Shown: positions 42,274 through 50,480 of the stretch, piece after piece
Position numbering within the stretch: the stretch's first letter is position 1
Layout of the letters: every line of letters starts with the position of its first letter
Source: CAISIP01 sp043759735
GTDB lineage: Bacteria; Pseudomonadota; Gammaproteobacteria; Burkholderiales; Burkholderiaceae_C
NCBI GenBank assembly: GCA_043759735.1
Contig: JAYUQC010000073.1
Span: forward strand, 1 to 64,000
DNA: 64,000 nt
Reading direction: 5' to 3'
Program-made: the position numbers and the translations under genes
The notes under the pieces: generated by a model
What the model was told of the DNA's origin: nothing
Seen by the model: only the letters and a program-made list of their open reading frames with translations
Databases searched by the model: none

Positions 42274-44286
42274 ATGTGTGGGATATTTGGGGTGGTTTCC
42301 GCGGGCAAGCTGAGGTCGACACGCAAGCAGGCTGACCAACTGCTTGCGCATTTTTACGCGTTGTCGGAATCTCGAGGCAAGGAAGCGGCGGGGGCGTCGT
42401 TGCTGCTCGATGAGCGCATCGACCTGGTCAAGGCGCCAGTGCGCGGACGCGATTTTCTTGCCATACCGCAGGCGCGACCGATACGCGATGGCTTTTCCGA
42501 TGCCCTGACGGCCGGAACACCGTTCGCCATGATCGGACACACAAGAATGGTCACCAATGGCGGTGACCACAAGCACGGTAATAACCAGCCGGTGCGCAAG
42601 TCCGGTTTGGTGGCAATCCACAACGGGATCATCGTCAATGATGAGGCGCTCTGGCAGCAGTTGCCAGCAGCACGGCGTGAATTCGAGGTTGACACAGAAG
42701 TACTGCTGGCACTGACGCAAACTGAACTCGATAATGGCGCTGGTTTCGTTGCAGCTGTGGCCACCGGGATGCGGTCGATCAAGGGTGCTAATTCCGTGGC
42801 CCTGATGTCGGCTGACCATGATGGCCTGGTTTTGGCGACGGCCAATGGTTCCATGTTCCTGTGCCATGAGCCCGGTTCCGGCCTGACGGTATTTGCGTCG
42901 GAGCGAAGCATTCTTGAAAAGATCATCGTCGATCGACTGCAACGATTTGTTGCGGTCGACCTGGCACGTGTGGTCCAACTGCGCCCGGGCGGACTAGTCT
43001 CGGTCGCATTGGATACGTCTGCTCCGACCCACACGAACTATGACGCGCCGCAAGGTCGGGAGTTGGCGCGCAGGGCCGAACCGCGGGCTGTGTCGGATGG
43101 CGCGACGGCTGACAAGCCAGGTGTGCAATGGATCAACACCGGCAGGCTGGCGGAGATTGACGCCCTGACAGAAATCGATTGGCAGGCGATTCGCAATCTG
43201 AAGCGTTGCACCCGCTGTGTATTGCCGGACACGTTTCCGTTGATTCGATTCGATGCCGCAGGCGTCTGCTCCTTTTGCAACAGCCATCAACCCGTGCTTC
43301 TCAAAGGCGAAGCGCAGTTGCGGCAGGTGCTTGACAAGTCGCGACGCAAGGATGGGCGTCCCGAGATCCTGTTCCCGCTCAGCGGCGGACGGGACAGCTG
43401 CTTTGGCCTGCACCGATTGGTGCGGGATTTCGGCATTCAACCGGTTGCCTACACCTATGACTGGGGCATGGTCACAGATCTTGCGCGGCGAAACATCTCG
43501 CGCATGTGCGGCGAACTGGGCATTGAACATATCCTGATATCGGCGGACATCCGGCAAAAACGGGACTTCATCAAAAAGAATGTAGCCGCCTGGTTGCGAA
43601 AACCCCATCTCGGCACGATTCCGTTGTTCATGGCGGGGGACAAGCAGTTTTTCTATTACGCCAATGTGCTTAAGAGGGAGATGGAGCTCGGCAGTATTTT
43701 GTTCAGCATGAATCCGCTGGAACGCACCGATTTCAAGGTCGGTTTTTGCGGCATCGATGAGTCCTACCACAAGGAGCGCCACTATGATCCAAAACTCGTC
43801 AACAAGCTGCGGCTGGGTCGGTTTTACGCGACCCAGTTCCTGAAGAACCCTGCATTCATCAACGCGTCGCTGCTGGACTCTGCCTTCGCATATTTTTCCT
43901 ATTACCTGATCGCCAAGGACTACACGTCGATGTTCGACTATCTGCCGTGGCTCGAAGAGGAGGTGGAGTCTGTATTGCGGGGTCAGTATGAATGGGAAAT
44001 GTCTCCTGACACTGAGTCTTCCTGGCGCATTGGTGACGGCACGGCGGCCTTTTACAATTACATCTATCTGAAGGCTGCCGGTTTCTCCGAGAACGACACC
44101 TTCCGCAGCAACCAGATCCGCGCGGGATTGATCTCGCGGGACGTGGCAATTGACAGAATCTACCGCGACAACCGTCCCAGGGTGGCCTCTATCGCCTGGT
44201 ATTTCGACACGATCGGACTTGATGCACTCGAGGCGATCAGGACCATCAATCGCATTCCAGCCCAACAGGCAGTGCACCGGCCATGA
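42274..44286 (+). CDS. Glutamine amidotransferase (class II) fused to WbpG-like N-acetyl-sugar amidotransferase
   Basis: A 670-residue fusion. Residues 1-290 are a class II (Ntn) glutaminase with nucleophile Cys2 (MCGIFG), GHTRMVTNG, NNQPV and HNGIIVN, as in GFAT. Residues 305-650 resemble the WbpG/PseA-type PP-loop amidotransferases: CTRCVLPDTFPLIRFDAAGVCSFC gives metal-binding cysteines (from 312), and PLSGGRDS (369-376) is the ATP-pyrophosphatase loop. In Pseudomonas WbpG works with HisH2/HisF2 to form the acetamidino group on the WbpBDEI sugar product; here the ammonia source is on the same chain. The pathway fits wbpB/D/E/I in this locus. Confidence 0.87.
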   Translation: MCGIFGVVSAGKLRSTRKQADQLLAHFYALSESRGKEAAGASLLLDERIDLVKAPVRGRDFLAIPQARPIRDGFSDALTAGTPFAMIGHTRMVTNGGDHKHGNNQPVRKSGLVAIHNGIIVNDEALWQQLPAARREFEVDTEVLLALTQTELDNGAGFVAAVATGMRSIKGANSVALMSADHDGLVLATANGSMFLCHEPGSGLTVFASERSILEKIIVDRLQRFVAVDLARVVQLRPGGLVSVALDTSAPTHTNYDAPQGRELARRAEPRAVSDGATADKPGVQWINTGRLAEIDALTEIDWQAIRNLKRCTRCVLPDTFPLIRFDAAGVCSFCNSHQPVLLKGEAQLRQVLDKSRRKDGRPEILFPLSGGRDSCFGLHRLVRDFGIQPVAYTYDWGMVTDLARRNISRMCGELGIEHILISADIRQKRDFIKKNVAAWLRKPHLGTIPLFMAGDKQFFYYANVLKREMELGSILFSMNPLERTDFKVGFCGIDESYHKERHYDPKLVNKLRLGRFYATQFLKNPAFINASLLDSAFAYFSYYLIAKDYTSMFDYLPWLEEEVESVLRGQYEWEMSPDTESSWRIGDGTAAFYNYIYLKAAGFSENDTFRSNQIRAGLISRDVAIDRIYRDNRPRVASIAWYFDTIGLDALEAIRTINRIPAQQAVHRP

Positions 44287-45038
44287 ACAAACTTTCGAAG
44301 AACGAGCTCAAGCAGAGGGACTACTACAACCGAATCTCTTCGGAATACGATCGGCACTACGGGAGTTCCCATGCCGTCGCGTACAGAAAAGCCTTGTATG
44401 AAAGGGCCTTGATGGGTATTGCGCTCAAGAATACTCGGGTGCTCGACGCGATGTGCGGAGGTGGCCAGAACACTGCGGCCCTGACCGATCACGGATGCAG
44501 TTTCGTTGGCGTTGACCTGTCCGAGGAGCAGGTCGTCAATTACAAGAAGCGTTTCCCCGGCACGGATGTCCAATGCGCGTCGATTCTGGATTCCGGTTTG
44601 CCGACCGAGTCGTTCGACATCGTAGTATGCGACTCGCTGCACCACCTGCATCCGAATGTGAATCAGGGCATTCTGGAGATGCTGCGGGTGCTTAAGCCCG
44701 GTGGTTATCTGCTTGTTTGGGAGCCGTCCGCCGGTTCCTTGTTTGATCGCGCGCGGCAACTGTGGTATCGCCTGGACAAGAAGTTCTTCCAGGAAAACGA
44801 GGCGGCAATCGATTTTGCCCGGATCGCGCGGACGCACGGCAACGCCTTGAAGCCGCTCAGTTGCAGGTATGGCGGCAATTTCGCCTATCTTTTCGTCTTC
44901 GCGGCGATGGCGTTTCGCATGCCCGCCCAATGGGTACGCTACTACGCCGCTCCGTTGATGGTGGTGGAACGATTCTTCAATCTGTTTCAGACGCGATTGA
45001 CCAGCCTGTGGGTGTTGGCGCTATTCAAGAAGAACTAA
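44283..45038 (+). CDS. Class I SAM-dependent methyltransferase
   Basis: A 251-residue methyltransferase with the SAM motif VLDAMCGGGQNT, an acidic GVDLSEEQV strand, and a VCDSLHHLHPNV motif IV, followed by LRVLKPGGYLLVWEP. The C-terminal 80 residues contain hydrophobic stretches that may associate with the membrane. It overlaps the amidotransferase gene by 4 bases and precedes the flippase by 8 bases. A sugar O- or N-methyl group is the likely product; no specific substrate can be given. Confidence 0.87.
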   Translation: MNKLSKNELKQRDYYNRISSEYDRHYGSSHAVAYRKALYERALMGIALKNTRVLDAMCGGGQNTAALTDHGCSFVGVDLSEEQVVNYKKRFPGTDVQCASILDSGLPTESFDIVVCDSLHHLHPNVNQGILEMLRVLKPGGYLLVWEPSAGSLFDRARQLWYRLDKKFFQENEAAIDFARIARTHGNALKPLSCRYGGNFAYLFVFAAMAFRMPAQWVRYYAAPLMVVERFFNLFQTRLTSLWVLALFKKN

Positions 45039-45046
45039 GCCGCGGC

Positions 45047-46348
45047 ATGGCGCTCGAGAAATTGCAGCAAGGTTCGACGCGAGACTTCGGTGGTGCCGGG
45101 GACCTGAGGCATCTGGCTTCCAATGCCGCCAGTTTCGGCATTCTCGCTTCGGCCGGCATTGCCATCAATGCGATTTTGGCGGTTGCGTTCGACGTCACCG
45201 TTGTCGGTCAGTTCAACCAGCTTTTTGCGCTGCATGTCGTCGCGGCGCAGTTGGCCGCATTTGGCATTCACCTCTCGAGCCTGCATTATCTGAGCGGCGG
45301 ACTCGACGGGAAGGCAGCCTGGATGACCGGCGCACGGGCTGCGATCCTGGCGGTCGCTGGCATGGGTTTAGTTGTCGCGACAGTGGTATGGATTTGCGCA
45401 GGGCCAATTGCCAGGTTGTTTGACAGTCCGGCCTTGATCGGCGGGATTCAATGGCTTGCGCCGGCCGTGGCCCTGTTTGGTGTCAACAAGGTCCTGTTGG
45501 CCATCTGCAATTCCTGCAATCGTCTGCATGCCTTGGCGTTCTTGCAGGCAATGAGGCCAGTCTGCTGGCTGGCGGGTGTCATGGCGCTGGTTGGATCGGG
45601 CGGCGCGTCACCCACTCAATTGGGGCAGATACTGCTCTTCGGCGAAGGCGTCACCGTGATCGCGGGGCTCATCGTCCTGCGAACGATCTGGCATGGATTT
45701 CCGTCCAGTGGACACGGGGAGTGGCTTGGGCGGCACCTTGTATTTGGGCTCAAAGCCATGCCCAGCAATCTGATTATCGATCTGAATACCCGCATCGACG
45801 TCCTGGTCCTGGCCTTCTTCGCTTCTGATGCAGTGGTCGGTGTGTACAGTTTCGTGGCGCTGATCGCCGAAGGGGTCTTCCAGATTGGCGTGGTGATCCG
45901 TACTGTCGTCAGTCGCCGTCTGGTGGGATTATTGGTGGGCGACGAGCGCGGGGGATTGAGATCATTGAGAAGGCAAGCGGGTCGTTGGAGCCTGGGCCTG
46001 ACAGTGGTTCCAGTGGCAGTTGTTGCGGCTGCGTTCGTGCCGACGATATCGTATTTTGGGCTGGACCTGGCACTTGCAGGCGGAGTTCATGCGCTGTGGG
46101 TTCTGCTCGGCGGCGTGGCCGCCTGTGCGATGTACGCGCCGATGTGGATGGTTCTTGTACTCGCGGGACATCCAGTCCGACACACCCAGCTCATGCTGGC
46201 GCTGTGTGCATTGAATCTGGCGCTGAATGTCGCGTTGATCCCGGCGTTCGGCATGCTTGGCGCCGCTGCCGGCACTGCGGTGATGTTGGCGGCCTTCCCG
46301 CTCATGCTGCGGGTTACCGTGAAGCGAACGCTGGGAGTCGACTTGTGA
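45047..46348 (+). CDS. Polysaccharide flippase-like membrane protein (Wzx/MATE-like)
   Basis: A 433-residue polytopic protein with about twelve hydrophobic segments, organised like the oligosaccharidyl-lipid flippases (MOP superfamily). Recognisable features are NAASFGILASAGIAINAILA at the start, FGLKAMPSNLIIDLNTRIDVLVLAFF in the centre, and NLALNVALIPAFGMLGAAAGTA near the end. It would move undecaprenyl-linked repeat units across the inner membrane. It is notable because the same locus has a Wzm/Wzt exporter. ATG 45047 is 8 bases after the upstream stop. Confidence 0.85.
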   Translation: MALEKLQQGSTRDFGGAGDLRHLASNAASFGILASAGIAINAILAVAFDVTVVGQFNQLFALHVVAAQLAAFGIHLSSLHYLSGGLDGKAAWMTGARAAILAVAGMGLVVATVVWICAGPIARLFDSPALIGGIQWLAPAVALFGVNKVLLAICNSCNRLHALAFLQAMRPVCWLAGVMALVGSGGASPTQLGQILLFGEGVTVIAGLIVLRTIWHGFPSSGHGEWLGRHLVFGLKAMPSNLIIDLNTRIDVLVLAFFASDAVVGVYSFVALIAEGVFQIGVVIRTVVSRRLVGLLVGDERGGLRSLRRQAGRWSLGLTVVPVAVVAAAFVPTISYFGLDLALAGGVHALWVLLGGVAACAMYAPMWMVLVLAGHPVRHTQLMLALCALNLALNVALIPAFGMLGAAAGTAVMLAAFPLMLRVTVKRTLGVDL

Positions 46349-46415
46349 CGGCGCCGTTAAGTGCGACAGTCCGGAGCCGACGACCGGGAAACCTCGTCTG
46401 GGTTCCTTGATCGCC

Positions 46416-47135
46416 ATGCCCGGCATCACGATGGTGATGGGAGCGATTGCCGTTGTGCTGGTCGTGTTCCCGGCAGGCATGTCATTGGCCGCGTCCTTGT
46501 CACCGTTGTGGATTGCCGCACTGGGCTGGGGTTCCCCGGATGATGTTGCGTACAAGTCGGCGATCGTCGCCGGCATCAATTTGGCAACGCTGGTCGTGTC
46601 GCTTCGGCTGGCGATGGGCACGCCATTCGAAGCCCCGTTGAAACGTATTGCGATACAGGTCATATGGCTGGCAGTTGTCGTCGTGGGGGCTTTCAATCTG
46701 ATTGTTTTTGGTGCGATCGATCGATCAGAGGCGTACCGGATACGCGGTCGCCCGGCGGCCACATTGGCGGAACTGGCGGCGCACATGCCGGACAAATATC
46801 CCGCAGCTGACGTCTTGATCTGGTTACGGAACCATGCTGCCGGAGCACTGTTGGTCGCCAATGAAACCGACCTCCGGTCGGCTGGCCTTGCTACCCGCAG
46901 GATCCAGGGAATTGCCCAGTTGCAAGTGCAAACACATGGCAAGGTCGTGGCGCTGCCTGCCCCACTTGCCCCGGATCGCATGTTTGTTCGCTTTGCGGTA
47001 CCCGGAGCCCATCGGCAGCTGTGGATAGATGCCCTGCAGGTGCGTGCCGGAGCAACGTTATGTGCCGTCCCCATCAGCGGAATACTGTTGATCATCGGCG
47101 CGGCCGACGCTCCGGGATGCGAGGCGGCGCCGTGA
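46416..47135 (+). CDS. Membrane protein of unknown function
   Basis: About 239 residues with three hydrophobic segments in the first 95 residues and a soluble, presumably periplasmic, remainder (SEAYRIRGRPAATLAELAAHMPDKYP...). I recognise no family. A TTG at 46407 or ATG at 46416 could be the start; 46416 is chosen conservatively. The stop overlaps the GTG of the next gene (GTGA), and the next product is also a membrane protein with a soluble C-terminal part, so they may work together. It lies 67 bases after the flippase gene. Confidence 0.6.
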   Translation: MPGITMVMGAIAVVLVVFPAGMSLAASLSPLWIAALGWGSPDDVAYKSAIVAGINLATLVVSLRLAMGTPFEAPLKRIAIQVIWLAVVVVGAFNLIVFGAIDRSEAYRIRGRPAATLAELAAHMPDKYPAADVLIWLRNHAAGALLVANETDLRSAGLATRRIQGIAQLQVQTHGKVVALPAPLAPDRMFVRFAVPGAHRQLWIDALQVRAGATLCAVPISGILLIIGAADAPGCEAAP

Positions 47136-49072
47136 ACGAAGCTTTCTTTTTCGCCTTGCTGGCATTCATGGGCCACAGTCTTTTTTCGCGCCTGTTCGGA
47201 CGGCAACATCTCTGGTTCGGAGTGGCAGTTGCACTACCCCTGGGCGTCCTTCAATGGACGGTCCTGGCTGTCGTTCTGCTGCTCGGCGCTGTGGCGGTCC
47301 AATATGCATTGTGGTTGCTCGGCCTGCTCAGCATCTACTATTGCTGGTCGGCATGGCTGCGCAAGGTGGCGGACACACTGGTTACCGGCTTGGTGCTGGC
47401 CTTCGTCACAGCCCTGGTGAGTCTCTTGTTCATTCGCCTGGGCTGGGTACAGGTTAGTTTCGATTCGATTGAGCAGGTCGTTATCGGTCGCGCATTGGCG
47501 CAGACAGGATTCGCGAACGAAGCTGGCACGCTGTTGGCTTCCTGGGGTGTATTGCTGCCTCTGGTCCAGAGCGCGGGCGTTCTCGTGGGTGCTGACGTGC
47601 TGACCGCCATGCAACCTTTGCTCTGGTTGTCCATGATCGGCACACTGATCGCCAGCGCATGGCAGATGTCGAAACGGGGCCGTGCCTGGGCGGCCGTGGC
47701 ATCGGTGGCCCTGGTTGCGACGCCTTATTTGTCGATCTTTCAGAGCGCCTACATTCACAATAGCCTGGTGTCGGCGGTATTCCTGCTGATCTTCATGGCC
47801 GCCGCGGTGATGGCGGCGCGGCAGCAGCAGCCTGCGTGGCTGCAACTGGCATTTCTGGGCTTGCTCGGATTCACACTGGCGCGCACCGAGGCGCCGCTGT
47901 TCGCGGCGCTGGCGCTGGTGCTGGTCGCGTCCTGGTTCGAGGGCGAAGCGCTGTGGCTGCGATTTCGCGCGCTGACGATGGCCTATGTCGCGGTGGCCGT
48001 TGTCTGGTGCGTCACGTTGTCGCTGCTGATCGGAACCGGCTCAGACATCATGAACCCGGCGCGGGTCGGTGTGCTTGCCGCTGTGTTGGTGGCCGCGGCA
48101 GCGCTGATCGCCAGTCCGGCCAACCCGATCATCATTGGGCTGCGCCAATGGTCGCCCGCGATCATCATGGTGGTGGCACTGGCCGCGGTCGCGCTGGGCT
48201 ATGCTTGGAAGCCGGAGCACACGCTGGAGAACATGCGCGCAATCGAAAGCAATCTCTTTTTCACCGGCCGCTGGGCGGGCGCCTGGTGGATAGTCGCTTT
48301 GGTGCTGCCGCTGTTGATTGCGCTGGACGCCGGACGATCGATGCGCGTGTTTGTTGCGTTCATCGTTGCCTTCTCGAGCCTGGTCATCCTGCTGGGCATC
48401 ATGCGGGTTCCATACCGACTCGGCTGGGGCGACTCGGCGAATCGTATTTTCACCCATCTGCTGCCGATCATGGGGTTGTGGATCATGTGTGTTCTCGGAT
48501 CAGGCAAGCCGCCAACCAGCCCTGGGCTACCGGGTCCCGGGTCGGTGTTCCCGGGCATCCGGACGCTTGCCATTGCCGGCAGCGTTTTTGTGGCAATCGC
48601 GTTGTCGGTGGCGACGATCGTATGGCAACCTGCGTTGGCGTCAGCCGATGTGCTGGTGCGCCGTGCCGAGGGATTTTGCCCGGCGGATGGAGCCGGCCGC
48701 TATACCTTCGATGTGGCACTGGCAACGGATTCGCCCGGTGCCTATGCGGCAGCGTGTTCAACCGGGCCGCGCAGCGTTGAACTGGAGGTTGTCGGCTCCC
48801 AGCGGTTTCGCTGGATCGAGTTGCAGGAATACGCGGCCAGCGAGGTCTGGACGGATTTCGGGGTTCGCATTTCCGCCGATGGCCGGCAATGGACGCCGAT
48901 ATTCGACTACAGCCCGGCCAACCCGGGCGCGGTCGCAAGCCGGACTGGTTCGACGCTGTGGCGCATCGCAGTGCCGGAGGAACCGGTAGCCCGATTCATC
49001 GCGGTCGATTATCGGGCGTCCGCGGGACAAAATCGCTTGCTACTGCGGCGCATGAGCTTGGTAAAGAAGTGA
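47132..49072 (+). CDS. Large polytopic membrane protein with discoidin-like C-terminus
   Basis: About 646 residues. Residues 1-510 contain roughly a dozen transmembrane segments, with an overall plan like GT-C glycosyltransferases or O-antigen polymerases. The last 130 residues (from about 515) are soluble; the segment FRWIELQEYAASEVW then FGVRISADGRQWTPIF and RFIAVDYRASAGQNRLLLRRM resembles an F5/8 type C (discoidin) carbohydrate-binding fold. The start GTG 47132 overlaps the upstream stop; ATG 47117 is possible. Polymerase (Wzy) or glycosyltransferase function is a guess from topology and place. Confidence 0.65.
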   Translation: MNEAFFFALLAFMGHSLFSRLFGRQHLWFGVAVALPLGVLQWTVLAVVLLLGAVAVQYALWLLGLLSIYYCWSAWLRKVADTLVTGLVLAFVTALVSLLFIRLGWVQVSFDSIEQVVIGRALAQTGFANEAGTLLASWGVLLPLVQSAGVLVGADVLTAMQPLLWLSMIGTLIASAWQMSKRGRAWAAVASVALVATPYLSIFQSAYIHNSLVSAVFLLIFMAAAVMAARQQQPAWLQLAFLGLLGFTLARTEAPLFAALALVLVASWFEGEALWLRFRALTMAYVAVAVVWCVTLSLLIGTGSDIMNPARVGVLAAVLVAAAALIASPANPIIIGLRQWSPAIIMVVALAAVALGYAWKPEHTLENMRAIESNLFFTGRWAGAWWIVALVLPLLIALDAGRSMRVFVAFIVAFSSLVILLGIMRVPYRLGWGDSANRIFTHLLPIMGLWIMCVLGSGKPPTSPGLPGPGSVFPGIRTLAIAGSVFVAIALSVATIVWQPALASADVLVRRAEGFCPADGAGRYTFDVALATDSPGAYAAACSTGPRSVELEVVGSQRFRWIELQEYAASEVWTDFGVRISADGRQWTPIFDYSPANPGAVASRTGSTLWRIAVPEEPVARFIAVDYRASAGQNRLLLRRMSLVKK

Positions 49073-49082
49073 GCGAGATCTG

Positions 49083-50348
49083 ATGCGCATATTGATGGTG
49101 ACGGCGGATCATCTGATGATCGATCGGCGCATTCTGCAGGAGGCAGCGACGCTGGTGAAAGAGGGCCATTCGGTCACCCTGCTGGCGGGCTTCGAATGCG
49201 CAGAGCGCAAGTCGTATACCCGGGACGGCGTACGCATCGAGCGCTTTGTCTATGACTGGGGCGACCCGCGTTTTGCGCCTTGGGCCAGGCGGATGCGCCT
49301 GCGTTCCGGCACACGGCTGAACGCGCTGGCATGGCGGGTTTTTCGCGCCATTGCCGTTGGGCTGGATTTTTCCAGTTTCGACCGCTTTGTGCTCGATCGG
49401 CTGCTCGAATACCCGGTCGATATCGTGCATGTGCACGATTACCCGATGTTGCGTGCCGGTGTCGAACTGGCTCGCATGCGCAAGGTGCCGCTGGTGTATG
49501 ACGCGCATGAGCTGTACTATGCGCAAACGCAATTGCCTCCCGCCACCCAACGGCGCTATCGGCGGCGCGAGCGCAGGTGGATACGGCATGCGGACCGGGT
49601 AATCACGGTCAATCCCTTTATTGCACGCTTGATGGCGGAAAAATACGACATCGGCATCCCCGATGTGATCGTCAATGCGGCGCCGCTGCTGCCGCGAACC
49701 CGTGAACATCCGATTCGTGATCGTTTTGGCCTGTCGCAGACAACCCGGATCGTGTTGTACCAGGGCTGGATCTCCGACAACCGCGGAATCGACAAGCTGG
49801 TGCTGGCCGCGCGCGATTTCACCCCGGGCACGGTGCTGGTCGTTGTGGGTTACGGCGCCTACGAGGAGACGCTGCGCCAGATCGTCAGGCACAACGGGCT
49901 TGATGATCGTGTGTATTTCTATGGCGGCGTGGATTCCGACAAGCTGCATCCGGTGACCTGTGATGCCGACCTGGGAGTCATCCCCTATTTTGGTGTCGAC
50001 GAGAACAATTACTTCTGCAGTCCCAACAAGCTGTTTGAGTTTGCCATCGCTGAGCTTCCGTTTATCTGCAACGACCTGCCGTACTTGCATGAAATCATCG
50101 ATCGTTACCGCAATGGCGTCACTGCCGATCTGCAGGATCCGCGGACATTCGCGACCGAAATCAACCGGGTGATGTCTGATCCAGAATTGCTGGACGGACT
50201 GCGGCAGGGTGCTCGCGCGGCCAAGCAGGAATTGAACTGGACGGTGGAGGAGGCCAAGTTGCTGGCGGTTTACGCGACGCTGCGCCCGTGGGGCATTGAT
50301 GCAGATGAGCCCCTTGCGGGCGATCGAAGGGATAACGACGCGCTATAG
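49083..50348 (+). CDS. Glycosyltransferase family 4
   Basis: A 421-residue GT-B enzyme. The N-terminal half carries ILMVTADHLMIDRRILQEA and VYDAHELYYAQ; the donor-binding half carries LYQGWISDNRGIDKLV, VIPYFGVDENNYFCSPNKLFEF (the family's E-rich loop in variant form) and ICNDLPYLHEI. It adds a sugar from a nucleotide donor to the growing lipid-linked chain. It is clearly paralogous to the enzyme at 52.5 kb. It lies 10 bases after the membrane protein and 132 bases before the asparagine synthase gene. Confidence 0.9.
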   Translation: MRILMVTADHLMIDRRILQEAATLVKEGHSVTLLAGFECAERKSYTRDGVRIERFVYDWGDPRFAPWARRMRLRSGTRLNALAWRVFRAIAVGLDFSSFDRFVLDRLLEYPVDIVHVHDYPMLRAGVELARMRKVPLVYDAHELYYAQTQLPPATQRRYRRRERRWIRHADRVITVNPFIARLMAEKYDIGIPDVIVNAAPLLPRTREHPIRDRFGLSQTTRIVLYQGWISDNRGIDKLVLAARDFTPGTVLVVVGYGAYEETLRQIVRHNGLDDRVYFYGGVDSDKLHPVTCDADLGVIPYFGVDENNYFCSPNKLFEFAIAELPFICNDLPYLHEIIDRYRNGVTADLQDPRTFATEINRVMSDPELLDGLRQGARAAKQELNWTVEEAKLLAVYATLRPWGIDADEPLAGDRRDNDAL

Positions 50349-50480
50349 TTTCGGCTGCCGGGAAAGCGATCCAGCCCCATCGAGGACTGGGATGACGTGG
50401 GTGCCGCAGACGCAGAAGCGATCAATGCGGACGCGTCAACGTTCAGACAACCCGCCATCGTGCTACGGGAGTAACAACAA

